Source: Clavibacter michiganensis subsp. insidiosus (GTDB lineage Bacteria > Actinomycetota > Actinomycetes > Actinomycetales > Microbacteriaceae). Taken from it: 64,000 bases of DNA. This document shows, piece by piece, positions 45,086 through 53,446 of this stretch. The stretch's first letter is position 1, and each line of letters begins with the position of its first letter. The position numbers and the translations under genes were made by a program. The notes below the pieces were generated by a model, which saw only the letters and a list, made by a program, of their open reading frames with translations, ran no database searches and was not told the DNA's origin. The stretch covers positions 2,790,001-2,854,000 of the forward strand of contig NZ_MZMO01000001.1 of the NCBI RefSeq assembly GCF_002240565.1. The letters are read 5' to 3'.

Positions 45086-45766
45086 ATGACCTCCCTCCCC
45101 TCCGCGCGCGCGCCCCGCAAGGACGCCGCGACGAACCGCCAGGCCCTCGTCGACGCGGCCGTGGTCGCGCTCGACCGCGACCCGGACGCGTCCCTCGAGA
45201 CCATCGCCGCCGCCGCCGGCCTCAGCCGCCGCGCCGTCTACGGGCACTTCGCCACGCGCGACGACCTCGTGCGCGAGGTGCTGCGGCGCGGCGCCCGGCG
45301 CATCGTCGAGTCGCTCGCCGGCATCACGCACCCCGACGGCCGGATCCACGTCGCGCTCATCGGCGCCCGGCTCTGGGCCGAGGTCGAGCAGGTGCGCGTG
45401 ATGGCGCGGGTGGCCGTCCGCGGGCCGCTGGCGCGCGAGGTCGGCACCGAGCTGGCGCCGCTCCGGGCCGAGCTGCAGCGGGTCGTCGAGCGCGGGATCG
45501 CGGCGGGCGAGCTGCGCGGCGACATCCCCGCGCCGACGCTCGCGCGCCTGATCGAGGGCGGCGCGCTCGCGGTGCTCGACGAGGCGACCCGCAGCGACAT
45601 CGGCCGCGCCGAAGGGCACTCCCTCGTGATCCTCACCTCGCTCGCCCTCTGCGGCCTCGACTGGCGCGCCGCCGGCGAGCTCATCGCCGCGACGCCGGAG
45701 CTCCGCGAGGCCGCGCCCCGTGTCACCGATGCCGCCGCCGCCGCCCGGACGGAGGCCGCGTCGTGA
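45086..45766 (+). CDS. TetR-family repressor
   Basis: A 226-residue regulator. N-terminal helix-turn-helix is clear: ATNRQALVDAAVVAL, then SLETIAAAAGLSRRAVYGHFATRDDLVREVL. The C-terminal ligand domain is helical and Ala/Arg-rich. It opens an operon with a degenerate ATPase and a YhgE/Pip membrane protein, so it most likely controls them in response to a small molecule. Its stop overlaps the next gene's GTG. Confidence 0.93.
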   Translation: MTSLPSARAPRKDAATNRQALVDAAVVALDRDPDASLETIAAAAGLSRRAVYGHFATRDDLVREVLRRGARRIVESLAGITHPDGRIHVALIGARLWAEVEQVRVMARVAVRGPLAREVGTELAPLRAELQRVVERGIAAGELRGDIPAPTLARLIEGGALAVLDEATRSDIGRAEGHSLVILTSLALCGLDWRAAGELIAATPELREAAPRVTDAAAAARTEAAS

Positions 45767-46428
45767 TCGTCACCCTCACCGACGCGCGCGTCGGCGACGG
45801 CCCCGCGCCCGCCCTGCCCGCCATCTCGCTCTCCTACGGCGGCCCGGATCTCGTGGTCGCGGTCGCCGAGACCGAGCTGCGCCCCACCGTCCTCTCGCTC
45901 GTGGCGTCCGGACGCATGCGGATCGACGGCGGATCCCTCGCCCTCGACGGCGACGACTCCGACGGCGTCGCCGCGCGCGTCGCCGAGCGGGTCGCTCTCG
46001 TCGACACCCCGCGGATCAACGAGCCCGCCGACGACGTCACGCTCCGCGCGGTGGTCGCCGAGGAGCTCGCGCTCGCCGGGCACCGCTCCGGCCGGCACGA
46101 GGTCGGCGCGATCCTCGACGATCAGGGCCTCGCCGACCTCGCCCGCGCGCCCTTCTCCGCCGTACCGGCGGTCGCGCGGATCCGCCTGCTCACCACGCTC
46201 GCCGCCTCCCGCGCGGACGTCGAGGCCGTCGTCGTCACCTCGCCCGAGCGGCACGGCGGCGCCGTCGCTGAGTGGATGCGCGTGCTCCGCGGCCTCGCCC
46301 GCTCCGGCACCTGCGTCCTCGTCGTCACGAGCGAGGCCGCCGCCGAGGCGATCGCCGCGCTCCCGGCCGACGACGCGATCGCCGCCCCCGAACCCACCCC
46401 CTCGATCGACGGAACGCTGGACCGATGA
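45763..46428 (+). CDS. Degenerate ABC-ATPase-like protein
   Basis: A 221-residue protein built like a short ABC ATPase but without its catalytic motifs. At the Walker A place the sequence reads ETELRPTVLSLVASG where GxxGxGKS/T is expected. The downstream IDGGSLALDGDD turn is kept. At the Walker B place it reads VEAVVVTSPERHG without the LLLDEP pattern. ABC proteins often lie next to YhgE/Pip genes in actinobacteria, so this looks like a pseudo-ATPase kept for binding or regulation. GTG 45763 and ATGA on its 3' side couple it to both neighbours. Confidence 0.65.
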   Translation: MIVTLTDARVGDGPAPALPAISLSYGGPDLVVAVAETELRPTVLSLVASGRMRIDGGSLALDGDDSDGVAARVAERVALVDTPRINEPADDVTLRAVVAEELALAGHRSGRHEVGAILDDQGLADLARAPFSAVPAVARIRLLTTLAASRADVEAVVVTSPERHGGAVAEWMRVLRGLARSGTCVLVVTSEAAAEAIAALPADDAIAAPEPTPSIDGTLDR

Positions 46429-48530
46429 GACTGATCCCCCTGGTGCGCGCCGAGCTGACGCGCCTCACCGCCACCACCATGTCCAAGATCGCGCTCGTCG
46501 CGCTCGTGCTGGTGCCCGTGCTCTACGGCGGTCTGTACCTCTGGGCGAACCAGGATCCGTACAGCAGCCTCGACAAGGTCCCCGCCGCGCTCGTCGTCGC
46601 CGACCAGGGCGCCACGGTCGACGGCAAGCCGGTCGACTACGGCACCGACGTCGCGAAGGACGTGCTCGACGACGCCTCGTTCGACTGGCACGAGGTCTCC
46701 TCCGCCGAGGCGCGCACGGGCCTCGAGGACGGCACGTACGACTTCACGCTGACCATCCCGTCCGGCTTCTCGGCGGCGCTCTCGTCCGCCTCGGGCACGG
46801 ATCCGCAGCAGGCCCGCGTGGTCATGGCCACCGACGACGCGAACAGCTACCTCGCCACGACCATCGCGCAGCAGGCGGGCGCGCGGATCACGAAGTCGGT
46901 CGCCTCGCGCGTCGGCACCGAGGCCGCGGGCAAGCTCCTGCTCGGCCTCGCGGACGTGCGCTCGAGCCTCGGCGACGCGGCATCCGGCGCGCAGCAGCTC
47001 GTCGACGGGACCGCCACCGCGCGCTCCGGCGCGGACTCGCTGGCGGACGGGAACGGGAAGCTCGCGACGGGCGCGGACACGCTCTCCAACGGCCTCGGGC
47101 AGCTCCGCTCGGGCACCGCGCAGCTCCCCGCCCAGACCCAGGAGCTCGCGACCGGCGCCGACCAGGTCGCGTCAGGTGCGGCGACGCTCTCGACCGGCGC
47201 GAACGACCTCTCGACCGGCGCCGCCGCGCTCACGCCGGGCGCGCAGAAGACGGCCGCGGGCGCCCGGAAGGTGGCCGACGGCAACGCGCAGATCGCGGCC
47301 CTCGGATCCACCGCCACCGCGGGCGCCGACAAGCTCGCCGGTCAGGTGCCGGCGATCCGCGCGGCGATCCAGGAGCGCATGGAGGACGCCGGCATCCCGA
47401 AGGCCGACATCGACGCCGCGCTCGCGAAGCTCGACGTGCTCGGCACCGACATCACCGATTCCACGACGAAGACGGACGGCCTCAACGCGCAGCTGCAGCA
47501 GCTCGCCGCCGGCAGCGAGCAGGTCGCCCAGGGCAGCGCCCAGGTCGCCGACGGCGCCGGGAAGCTGCAGACCGGATCCGCCGCGCTCGCGACCGGAGCC
47601 GGCACGCTCGCGTCCGGCAGTTCGCAGGTCGCGACGGGCGCCGATGCGCTCGCCAAGGCCTCCCCCGCCCTCGCCGACGGCATCGCGCAGGCCGCCGACG
47701 GCAGCGCGACCCTCGCCACGGGCGCGCACTCCGCGGCCGACGGCGCGACCTCGCTCGCGTCCGGACTCGGCACGCTGCAGGACGGCACGACGAAGCTGCG
47801 CGACGGCCTCGACTCGGGGCTCGACCAGATCCCCGCCTCCACGGACGCGCAGCGGAACGCGCAGGCGGACACCATCGGCGACCCGGTCGCGCTGCGGCAG
47901 GACGCCGTGACGCAGGCCGGCGAGTACGGCGCCGGGCTCGCGCCGTTCTTCATCAGCCTCGCGGCGTGGATCGGGATCTACGCGCTGTTCCTCATCGTGA
48001 AGCCTCTGTCGCGCCGCGCGATCACGGCCCGCAAGGCGCCGCTCCGGATCACGCTCGCGGGCTGGCTCACGCCCGCGCTCCTCGGCGTCGTGCAGATGGC
48101 CGGGCTCTACGCGATCGTCGCCGGGGCGCTCGGCTTCCACATCGCCCACCCGCTCGCCATGTACGGGACGATGGTGCTCGCCTCGATCACGTTCGCGGCG
48201 ATCATCCTCGCGCTCAACGTGCTGCTCGGCAGCGTCGGCCAGTTCCTCGGGCTCGTGCTCATGGTCGTGCAGCTCGTCACCGCGGGCGGCACGTTCCCCT
48301 GGCAGACCCTCCCCGGCCCGCTCGCCGCGCTGCACCACGTGCTGCCGATGAGCTTCGCGGTGGATGCGCTCCGGCAGCTCATGTACGGCGGCGACCTCGG
48401 GCAGGCGGCGCAGGACGCCGGCGTGCTCGCGCTGTGGCTGGTCGCGGGGCTCGCGGTGGCGCTGGCCGGGGCGATCCGGATCACGTCGCACCGCACGCTG
48501 CGGGACCTGCGGCCGTCGCTCATCGGCTGA
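46425..48530 (+). CDS. YhgE/Pip-family membrane protein
   Basis: A 701-residue envelope protein. One N-terminal helix (about 22-42) is followed by an extracytoplasmic Pip domain, then a long alpha-helical stalk of repeated 7- and 11-residue units of the form ...LxxGaxxLaxGa... (about 185-490), then five to six membrane helices resembling ABC-2 permeases. This is the organisation of the YhgE/Pip proteins, including the phage receptor Pip of Lactococcus. Function in actinobacteria is not settled; roles in export and phage adsorption are known or suspected elsewhere. The gene is coupled to the preceding ATPase-like gene by ATGA. Confidence 0.9.
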   Translation: MRLIPLVRAELTRLTATTMSKIALVALVLVPVLYGGLYLWANQDPYSSLDKVPAALVVADQGATVDGKPVDYGTDVAKDVLDDASFDWHEVSSAEARTGLEDGTYDFTLTIPSGFSAALSSASGTDPQQARVVMATDDANSYLATTIAQQAGARITKSVASRVGTEAAGKLLLGLADVRSSLGDAASGAQQLVDGTATARSGADSLADGNGKLATGADTLSNGLGQLRSGTAQLPAQTQELATGADQVASGAATLSTGANDLSTGAAALTPGAQKTAAGARKVADGNAQIAALGSTATAGADKLAGQVPAIRAAIQERMEDAGIPKADIDAALAKLDVLGTDITDSTTKTDGLNAQLQQLAAGSEQVAQGSAQVADGAGKLQTGSAALATGAGTLASGSSQVATGADALAKASPALADGIAQAADGSATLATGAHSAADGATSLASGLGTLQDGTTKLRDGLDSGLDQIPASTDAQRNAQADTIGDPVALRQDAVTQAGEYGAGLAPFFISLAAWIGIYALFLIVKPLSRRAITARKAPLRITLAGWLTPALLGVVQMAGLYAIVAGALGFHIAHPLAMYGTMVLASITFAAIILALNVLLGSVGQFLGLVLMVVQLVTAGGTFPWQTLPGPLAALHHVLPMSFAVDALRQLMYGGDLGQAAQDAGVLALWLVAGLAVALAGAIRITSHRTLRDLRPSLIG

Positions 48531-48546
48531 CCCCGCGCGACCCCGA

Positions 48547-48587
48547 CGCCGCCCGCCCCGCCTGCTAGACAGGTCGGGCGGGCGGCG
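48547..48587 (+). terminator. Possible terminator after the yhgE-like gene
   Basis: An 11-bp GC stem (48547-48557 with 48577-48587) closes a 19-nt loop just after the stop codon. The large loop makes it a moderate candidate. Confidence 0.4.
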
Positions 48588-48612
48588 CCGGCTGCCGCGG
48601 AGAGGACGGACC

Positions 48613-49287
48613 GTGTCATTCCTCGAGGCACGGGCGCCGTGGGGCTCGCCCGTCGTGCCGGGCATCCCGCTGCCGCCCTTCGCCGATGACGCAGCGCACG
48701 CGCGCTACGTGCGGATGCTGCAGACGCACCTCGCGCTCGTCGACGGCGGCGGACCCGAGCTGCCGACCGTCGCGCTGGCCGTGGCGCTCGACCGCCCCCG
48801 GTTTCCCACCGCCACCGCCGACCACCGTCGCCTCACGCCGTTCGAGCTCCAGGTGAGCCTCACCTCGTGGTTCCCGGCGCCGTGGACTCCCGAGGCCCTC
48901 GCGGACGCGCTCGTCGACGCGCCGTACGGCGGCCCGCGGCGCACGCGCGCCGGCTGGCGGTGGATGGGCGATCCCGACTTCACCGCCGAGCCCGCGCGCG
49001 GCGGCGGCTGGACCGTGACGCGCCACGAGCGCGGCACCGTCGACACCGTGCACCTCGCCGACGACCGAGACCTCGTGGTGCTCTGGCTGTCCCACCATCG
49101 CGGCCGGTACGGATATCCGCTCGCGCACTCCCACGACGCCGCGGACGCCGTCGCGCTGGCGCCCGCGTCCCTCGCGGTGATCCGGAGCGACGCCGTCGAC
49201 GCGGCCTTCCCGTACCGCGCGACGTGGCGCGAGGAGCGCGACGGGGCGCTGGCGGCGGCGCGTGCCGCCGAGGACGGCGCCCGCTAG
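48613..49287 (+). CDS. Hypothetical protein
   Basis: A 224-residue cytoplasmic protein of no family I recognise. It is rich in Trp, Pro, Arg and His, with segments FLEARAPWGSPVVPGIPLPPF, TRAGWRWMGDPDF and VVLWLSHHRGRYGYPLAHSHDA. The start is GTG 48613 with AGAGGA upstream. Strong codon bias in this frame and an otherwise empty interval support a real gene. Confidence 0.7.
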   Translation: MSFLEARAPWGSPVVPGIPLPPFADDAAHARYVRMLQTHLALVDGGGPELPTVALAVALDRPRFPTATADHRRLTPFELQVSLTSWFPAPWTPEALADALVDAPYGGPRRTRAGWRWMGDPDFTAEPARGGGWTVTRHERGTVDTVHLADDRDLVVLWLSHHRGRYGYPLAHSHDAADAVALAPASLAVIRSDAVDAAFPYRATWREERDGALAAARAAEDGAR

Positions 49288-49458
49288 GACGCCTCGGGCT
49301 CCCGCGGGCGTCGTGAAGGTCTCGCCCGACAGCGGCGCGTAGCCGCCCGAGAAGAAGGTCACCGGCTGCGCGAGCGACCGGATCAGCGCGACCGCCCCGC
49401 CCACCACGGCGAGCGCGGCGACCGCGAGCAGCACGGTGGCGGATCGACGGCCGCTCAC
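49288..49458 (-). CDS. Small membrane protein, unterminated frame
   Basis: From GTG 49458 (overlapping the HD gene's stop, GTGA) the minus strand encodes a basic start, one clear helix (TVLLAVAALAVVGGAVALI) and FFSGGYAPLSGETFTTPAG. The frame then has no stop for more than 200 codons because it runs antisense through the opposite gene. A stop in another frame lies near 49285, so a single-base change would end the protein just before the neighbour. Listed as partial; it may be a frameshifted small gene. Confidence 0.4.
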
Positions 49459-50060
49459 GCGAGACGCTCCAGCGGGTTCTCCGCGAGCTTCCGCACGAGG
49501 CCGCCGTCGACGAGCCGGCGGGCGGCGGTGTCGGGCTTCCGCTCCGCCTGGTCGACGACGCACGCGCCGAACTCCGCCGCGAGCGCACCCCGCGGATGCG
49601 CGGCAAGCACCTCCCGCAGGAAGTCCTCGGGCAACGCGTCGGGCCGGGCGCCGGAGATGTCGAGGCCGGTCGCGACCTCCAGGAGGTGCCCCTCGACGTC
49701 GAGCGCGGGATCCACCTGCGGCCAGTTGTGCCGCACGATCGCGTCGAGCACGCGCTGCCGACGCGCGGCGGGCCAGCCGGCGCCCGCGGTGAGCGCGATG
49801 GCGACGTGGCCACCCGCGTGCTCGTACGACAGGGTGTGGTTGTCGAACTCGGTGACCGTGCCGATGTCGTGCAGCACCGCGGACACGTAGAGGATCTCGT
49901 GGTCGACGCCCGTCCGCCCCTCGACGACGGCGAACGCCTCCGCGAAGAGCCACGAGCGGATCCCGTGGGCCGTGATCGCGGCGGACTGGTACGAGGTCGC
50001 GAGCTCGAGGGCCCCGCGGGCGGCGACCGTGTCGGGCCCGGGGAAGTCGGCGATGCGCAT
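49455..50060 (-). CDS. HD-domain hydrolase (cyanamide-hydratase-like)
   Basis: A 201-residue metal-dependent protein. His32 (TAHGIRSWLFAEA) and the His-Asp pair 64-65 (SAVLHDIG) are the H..HD metal ligands; a later His-containing helix (GHVAIALTAG) and a distal Asp complete the site. Similar small HD proteins are often annotated as cyanamide hydratases or phosphohydrolases. ATG 50060 is taken; ATG 50075 would add five residues. Its 3' end is coupled to a small membrane frame. Confidence 0.8.
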   Translation of the reverse strand: MRIADFPGPDTVAARGALELATSYQSAAITAHGIRSWLFAEAFAVVEGRTGVDHEILYVSAVLHDIGTVTEFDNHTLSYEHAGGHVAIALTAGAGWPAARRQRVLDAIVRHNWPQVDPALDVEGHLLEVATGLDISGARPDALPEDFLREVLAAHPRGALAAEFGACVVDQAERKPDTAARRLVDGGLVRKLAENPLERLA

Positions 50061-50113
50061 GGCCCATGCTGGCATGCGGCGGGGGCGGCTCCGCGCGAGG
50101 CGGGGAGCCCCAA

Positions 50114-50119
50114 TACGGT
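50114..50119 (+). promoter_or_regulatory. -10 box TACGGT of the VOC gene at 50126
   Basis: TACGGT is followed after 6 nt by AAG in the VOC frame, matching the leaderless spacing of many genes here but with AAG where the start codon should be. Confidence 0.5.
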
Positions 50120-50125
50120 TCCCCC

Positions 50126-50506
50126 AAGATCCGGCTGAAGGACGTCACCTACCTCGTCCGCGACCACGACGAGGCGCTCGCGTTCTTCGTCGACGCGCTG
50201 GGCTTCGTCGTGCGGCAGGACGAGACGAGCGCGACCGGATGGCGTCGCGTCGTGGTGGGGCCCGAGGGTGCCGGTGCCGGCTTCGTCCTCGCGCTCAGCG
50301 ACGACGCCGACCGCGTGGGCCGGCAGGCCGGCGACGACGTCGCCTTCTTCCTCGAGACCGACGACTTCGCCGCCCAGCACGCGCGGATGCTCGCGCACGG
50401 CGTCGTCTTCCGGGAGGAGCCGCGTCACGAGCCCTACGGCACCGTCGCGATCTTCGAGGACCCGTACGGCGCGCCGTGGGACCTGATCCAGCCGCCCGTC
50501 GGCTGA
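50126..50506 (+). CDS. VOC-family protein with uncertain or lost start codon
   Basis: About 126 residues of a vicinal oxygen chelate protein: LKDVTYLVRDHDEALAFFVDALGF opens the first module, DDVAFFLETDDFAAQHARML the second, and VAIFEDPYGAPWDLIQPP ends it. The family homology begins at KIRLKDV. The codon at 50126-50128 is AAG, exactly where a leaderless start would be. The only upstream ATG (50066) adds 20 low-complexity residues and overlaps the promoter of the divergent HD gene. Either a start-codon mutation, an ATC start at 50129, or the upstream ATG is in use. Confidence 0.75.
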   Translation, partial: KIRLKDVTYLVRDHDEALAFFVDALGFVVRQDETSATGWRRVVVGPEGAGAGFVLALSDDADRVGRQAGDDVAFFLETDDFAAQHARMLAHGVVFREEPRHEPYGTVAIFEDPYGAPWDLIQPPVG

Positions 50507-50571
50507 CCCGCCGCCGCACGTCCACCCGGCTGACGCGTCGCATTCACCCGCCGGCCCTACCGTCGTCCCCC

Positions 50572-52500
50572 GTGACCCAGGACCCGACGACGTCTCCCTC
50601 CTCCTCCGCGCTCTCCCGACGCGGCTTCCTCATCACGAGCGGCGCGGCCGGCGCGCTCGGCGTGGCCGGCCTCGGCGGGGCGCTCCCCGCGGCGGCCGCG
50701 ACCGCATCCGACGACGCGCTCCGCGCCAGCGCCGTGAAGACGCCCGCCCCGCAGCAGGGATCCGGCGCTCGCTGGAAGCCCGACACCGCGTCGCCCCGCT
50801 TCACCATCGCCGTGCTGCCCGACACGCAGTACCTCTTCGACGGGGCGTCGATCCACCCCGAGCCGCTCGAGGCGTCGCTCCGGTACGTGCTCGCCGAGCG
50901 CGACCGCCACAACATCGTCTTCCTCGCGCACCTCGGCGACGTGACCCAGAACGGCGCGGAGAAGGAGATCCAGGCGGCGAGCGCGCAGTTCACGCTGCTC
51001 GACAAGGCGGGCGCCGCGTGGAGCGTCCTCGCCGGCAACCACGACGTCCCGTCCTCCACCGACGACCAGCGCGGCCGCACGCCCTACCTCGACGCGTTCG
51101 GCCCGAAGCGCTTCCGCAAGTCCCCGAGCTACCGCGGATCAAGCCCCGACGGCTACAACTCGTTCCACACCTTCACGGCGGGCGGCCGCGACTGGCTCGT
51201 CCTCGCGCTCGACTGGCGCACCAGCGCCCGCGGCGTGGAGTGGGCGCGCGGTGTGCTCGCGGCGCACCCGACGCTGCCGGTGATCCTCACGGCGCACGAC
51301 ATCGTCGACTCGAAGCCCGACGGCTCCGCCGTGCTCGACGACTACGGCCAGGGCCTCTGGGACTCCTTCATCTCGCAGCACGACCAGGTCTTCCTCACCC
51401 TCAACGGGCACTACTGGAAGCCCGGCCGCACGACGCTGCGGAACCGCGCGGGCCACGACGTGGACCTGCACCTCGTGAACTACCAGGACCGCTACTACGG
51501 CGGCGCCGCGATGATCCGGCTGTACCACGTGGACCTCGAGCGGAACGCGATCGACGTCGAGACCCTGTCGCCCTTCATCCTGGGCGGGGGGCTCGGCGCG
51601 GGCAACGAGCTCGCGGACGAGGAGGCGCAGCTCTCGGGCGACGTCGACCGGTTCACCGTGTCGGTGGACTTCGAGCAGCGGTTCGCCGGGTTCGCGCCCG
51701 TCCCCGCACGCGCCGCCCGGCCGGCCGCGCAGATGCTCGTGCCCGGCACGGTCGCGTACTGGCGCTTCGACGGGCACGCCGACGGATCCGCGCTCGGCAC
51801 GACCACCCGCATCCCCGACGCGTCCGGCCGCGGCAACGACCTCGTGGTGGCGAACCGCGCGGGCGCGGCGCCCGGATCCCTGCGCTTCGCCTCCGCGCAC
51901 CACGACGACCAGCCCGGCTTCGGCAGCCTCACCCTCACGGGCGGCAAGAAGAGCGGCGACCACCTGCGCACCGTCGTCGGCGCCCCGCTCGACGCCGCGA
52001 CCTTCCGCCAGGGCTACACCGTCGAGGCGTTCGTGCGCATCCCCGCCGACTTCGACGGCGACGCGGACGGCTTCAGCGCGATCCTCTCCCGCGCCGCCTC
52101 CGCGAAGGACGCGGGCAAGACCCCCGGCGACGCCGGCGACCCGGACGAGCCGGCCGCGACCCTCAGCGTCTCCGGCAGCCGCGAGATCCAGTGGTGCGTC
52201 TACCCGACCACGCAGCAGGGATCCCTCACCAACTGGTCGCACGAGCTGCCGGCCGCGACGTGGTGGCACGTCGCGGTCGTCAACGACGGCCAGCACACGA
52301 CCATGTACATCGACGGCTGCCCGGTGGTGCGGAACCCGTCCACGGCGAACCGCGGGCTCGCGGCGGCATCCCCCGCGACCTCATGGCTCCTCGGCGCGAA
52401 CCTCTACGGCGGCAAGCTCGACCACGTGCTGCCGGCGTCGATCGGCGACGTGCGCATCGTGGAGCGGGCGCTCAAGCCGTCGGAGTTCATGATCGCCTGA
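50572..52500 (+). CDS. Tat-exported metallophosphatase with LamG-like domain
   Basis: A 642-residue secreted protein. The Tat signal SRRGFLITSGAAGALGVAG (about 15-33) precedes a calcineurin-like phosphoesterase with VLPDTQY, AHLGDVTQNG, LAGNHD, LTAHD and NGHYW metal motifs. After about residue 380 comes a concanavalin-like LamG domain (VAYWRFDG, PDASGRGNDL, WWHVAVVNDG, MYIDGC). The start is GTG 50572 with TACCGT 8 nt upstream. It is probably an extracellular phosphodiesterase or nucleotidase bound to a surface glycan; the substrate is not known. Confidence 0.9.
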   Translation: MTQDPTTSPSSSALSRRGFLITSGAAGALGVAGLGGALPAAAATASDDALRASAVKTPAPQQGSGARWKPDTASPRFTIAVLPDTQYLFDGASIHPEPLEASLRYVLAERDRHNIVFLAHLGDVTQNGAEKEIQAASAQFTLLDKAGAAWSVLAGNHDVPSSTDDQRGRTPYLDAFGPKRFRKSPSYRGSSPDGYNSFHTFTAGGRDWLVLALDWRTSARGVEWARGVLAAHPTLPVILTAHDIVDSKPDGSAVLDDYGQGLWDSFISQHDQVFLTLNGHYWKPGRTTLRNRAGHDVDLHLVNYQDRYYGGAAMIRLYHVDLERNAIDVETLSPFILGGGLGAGNELADEEAQLSGDVDRFTVSVDFEQRFAGFAPVPARAARPAAQMLVPGTVAYWRFDGHADGSALGTTTRIPDASGRGNDLVVANRAGAAPGSLRFASAHHDDQPGFGSLTLTGGKKSGDHLRTVVGAPLDAATFRQGYTVEAFVRIPADFDGDADGFSAILSRAASAKDAGKTPGDAGDPDEPAATLSVSGSREIQWCVYPTTQQGSLTNWSHELPAATWWHVAVVNDGQHTTMYIDGCPVVRNPSTANRGLAAASPATSWLLGANLYGGKLDHVLPASIGDVRIVERALKPSEFMIA

Positions 52501-52522
52501 CGGCCGCGGCGGCCTCCCGCGC

Positions 52523-53017
52523 TCAGAGCTCCGGGTGGTCGTCCTCGAGCAGGTGGAAGCGGCGGTCGCGGTAGACGAGCGGCGGGGCGGCCTCGCCCAG
52601 GATCACGTCGAGGACCTCGGCGACGACCAGCACGGATCCGCCGACCGGCACGGTCTGGATGGTGCGGCAGCGGAGGGCGGCGCGCGCGTCGGCGAGCAGC
52701 GGCTCGCCCGTCGGCAGCTCCTGGAAGCCCTGCTCCTCGGTGAAGCGCGGCGACCCGGAGACCGCGAAGGAGCGGGCGAGCGCGGCGTGCTGCCCGGCGA
52801 GCAGGTGCACGACGTAGCTGTCGGCGGAGAGGATCGCGCCGGCGGACCCCGTGGCGCGCGTCACCGAGAACGAGAGCGCGGGCGGATCCACCGACAGCGA
52901 CGCGACGCTCGAGGCGGTGAGCCCGGACGGCCCGTCCGCGGTGCGCGCCGTGATGAGCGCCACGCCGGCCGGGTGAGCGCGGAACGCGGCCTTGAAGAGG
53001 TCGGGGTCGGCGCTCAC
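52523..53017 (-). CDS. Flavin reductase-like protein
   Basis: A 164-residue flavin reductase (DIM6/NTAB-type). Family pattern: FRAHPAGVALITARTADGPSGLTASSVASLSVDPPALSFSV, then the GSPRFTEEQG region, and HLLEDD at the end. It binds FMN or FAD and reduces it with NAD(P)H. GTG 53017 overlaps the ferredoxin stop (GTGA), so both are made from the SoxR-type promoter at 53.4 kb. A redox-cycling repair or detoxification role is inferred. Confidence 0.88.
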   Translation of the reverse strand: MSADPDLFKAAFRAHPAGVALITARTADGPSGLTASSVASLSVDPPALSFSVTRATGSAGAILSADSYVVHLLAGQHAALARSFAVSGSPRFTEEQGFQELPTGEPLLADARAALRCRTIQTVPVGGSVLVVAEVLDVILGEAAPPLVYRDRRFHLLEDDHPEL

Positions 53018-53340
53018 GCGGGCTCGCCCGGGCGCGGCACGGCGGCCACCACCGCGTGGTCGTACGCGACGGCGCCGATCTTGACGGCGCCGCCGGGCGA
53101 TCCCATCTCGGCGAAGAACTCGACGTTGGCCGTGTAGTAGTCCGACCACTTCTCGGGCAGGTCGTCTTCGTAGTAGATCGCCTCGACCGGGCACACCGGC
53201 TCGCAGGCGCCGCAGTCGACGCACTCGTCGGGGTGGATGTAGAGGGAGCGCTCGCCCTCGTAGATGCAGTCCACCGGGCACTCGTCGATGCAGGCGCGGT
53301 CCTTCACGTCGACACAGGGCAGGGCGATCACGTAGGTCAC
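53014..53340 (-). CDS. fdxA: 7Fe ferredoxin FdxA
   Basis: A 108-residue ferredoxin of the actinobacterial 7Fe type. Nine cysteines include 9, 17, 21 and 25, and 40, 43, 46 and 50, in the order for one [3Fe-4S] and one [4Fe-4S] cluster (PCVDVKDRACIDECPVDC and CVDCGACEPVC). ATG 53340 has a GAGGA Shine-Dalgarno. In this operon it is the likely electron carrier paired with the flavin reductase; control by the divergent SoxR is read from its promoter. Confidence 0.95.
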   Translation of the reverse strand: MTYVIALPCVDVKDRACIDECPVDCIYEGERSLYIHPDECVDCGACEPVCPVEAIYYEDDLPEKWSDYYTANVEFFAEMGSPGGAVKIGAVAYDHAVVAAVPRPGEPA

Positions 53341-53400
53341 AGGGCGTCCTCGCGGAGGGGGGCCGTCGTGACGGCCGGGGAGGTGATGCGCATGGTGTCC

Positions 53401-53431
53401 ACGTTAGAACCTCACGTACCCTTGAGGTCAA
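53401..53431 (-). promoter_or_regulatory. SoxR-type promoter of the ferredoxin operon
   Basis: On the minus strand, -35 TTGACC (53431-53426), a 19-bp spacer, and -10 TAACGT (53406-53401). The long spacer is the signature of MerR-family activated promoters. Confidence 0.85.
53409..53428. promoter_or_regulatory. SoxR box
   Basis: The palindrome ACCTCA-N8-TGAGGT lies within the promoter spacer. The inner 18 bp CCTCACGTACCCTTGAGG agree at 14 of 18 positions with the enteric SoxR consensus from memory. It is also just upstream of soxR, allowing autoregulation. Confidence 0.88.
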
Positions 53432-53446
53432 TCGGGAGGGGACGTC

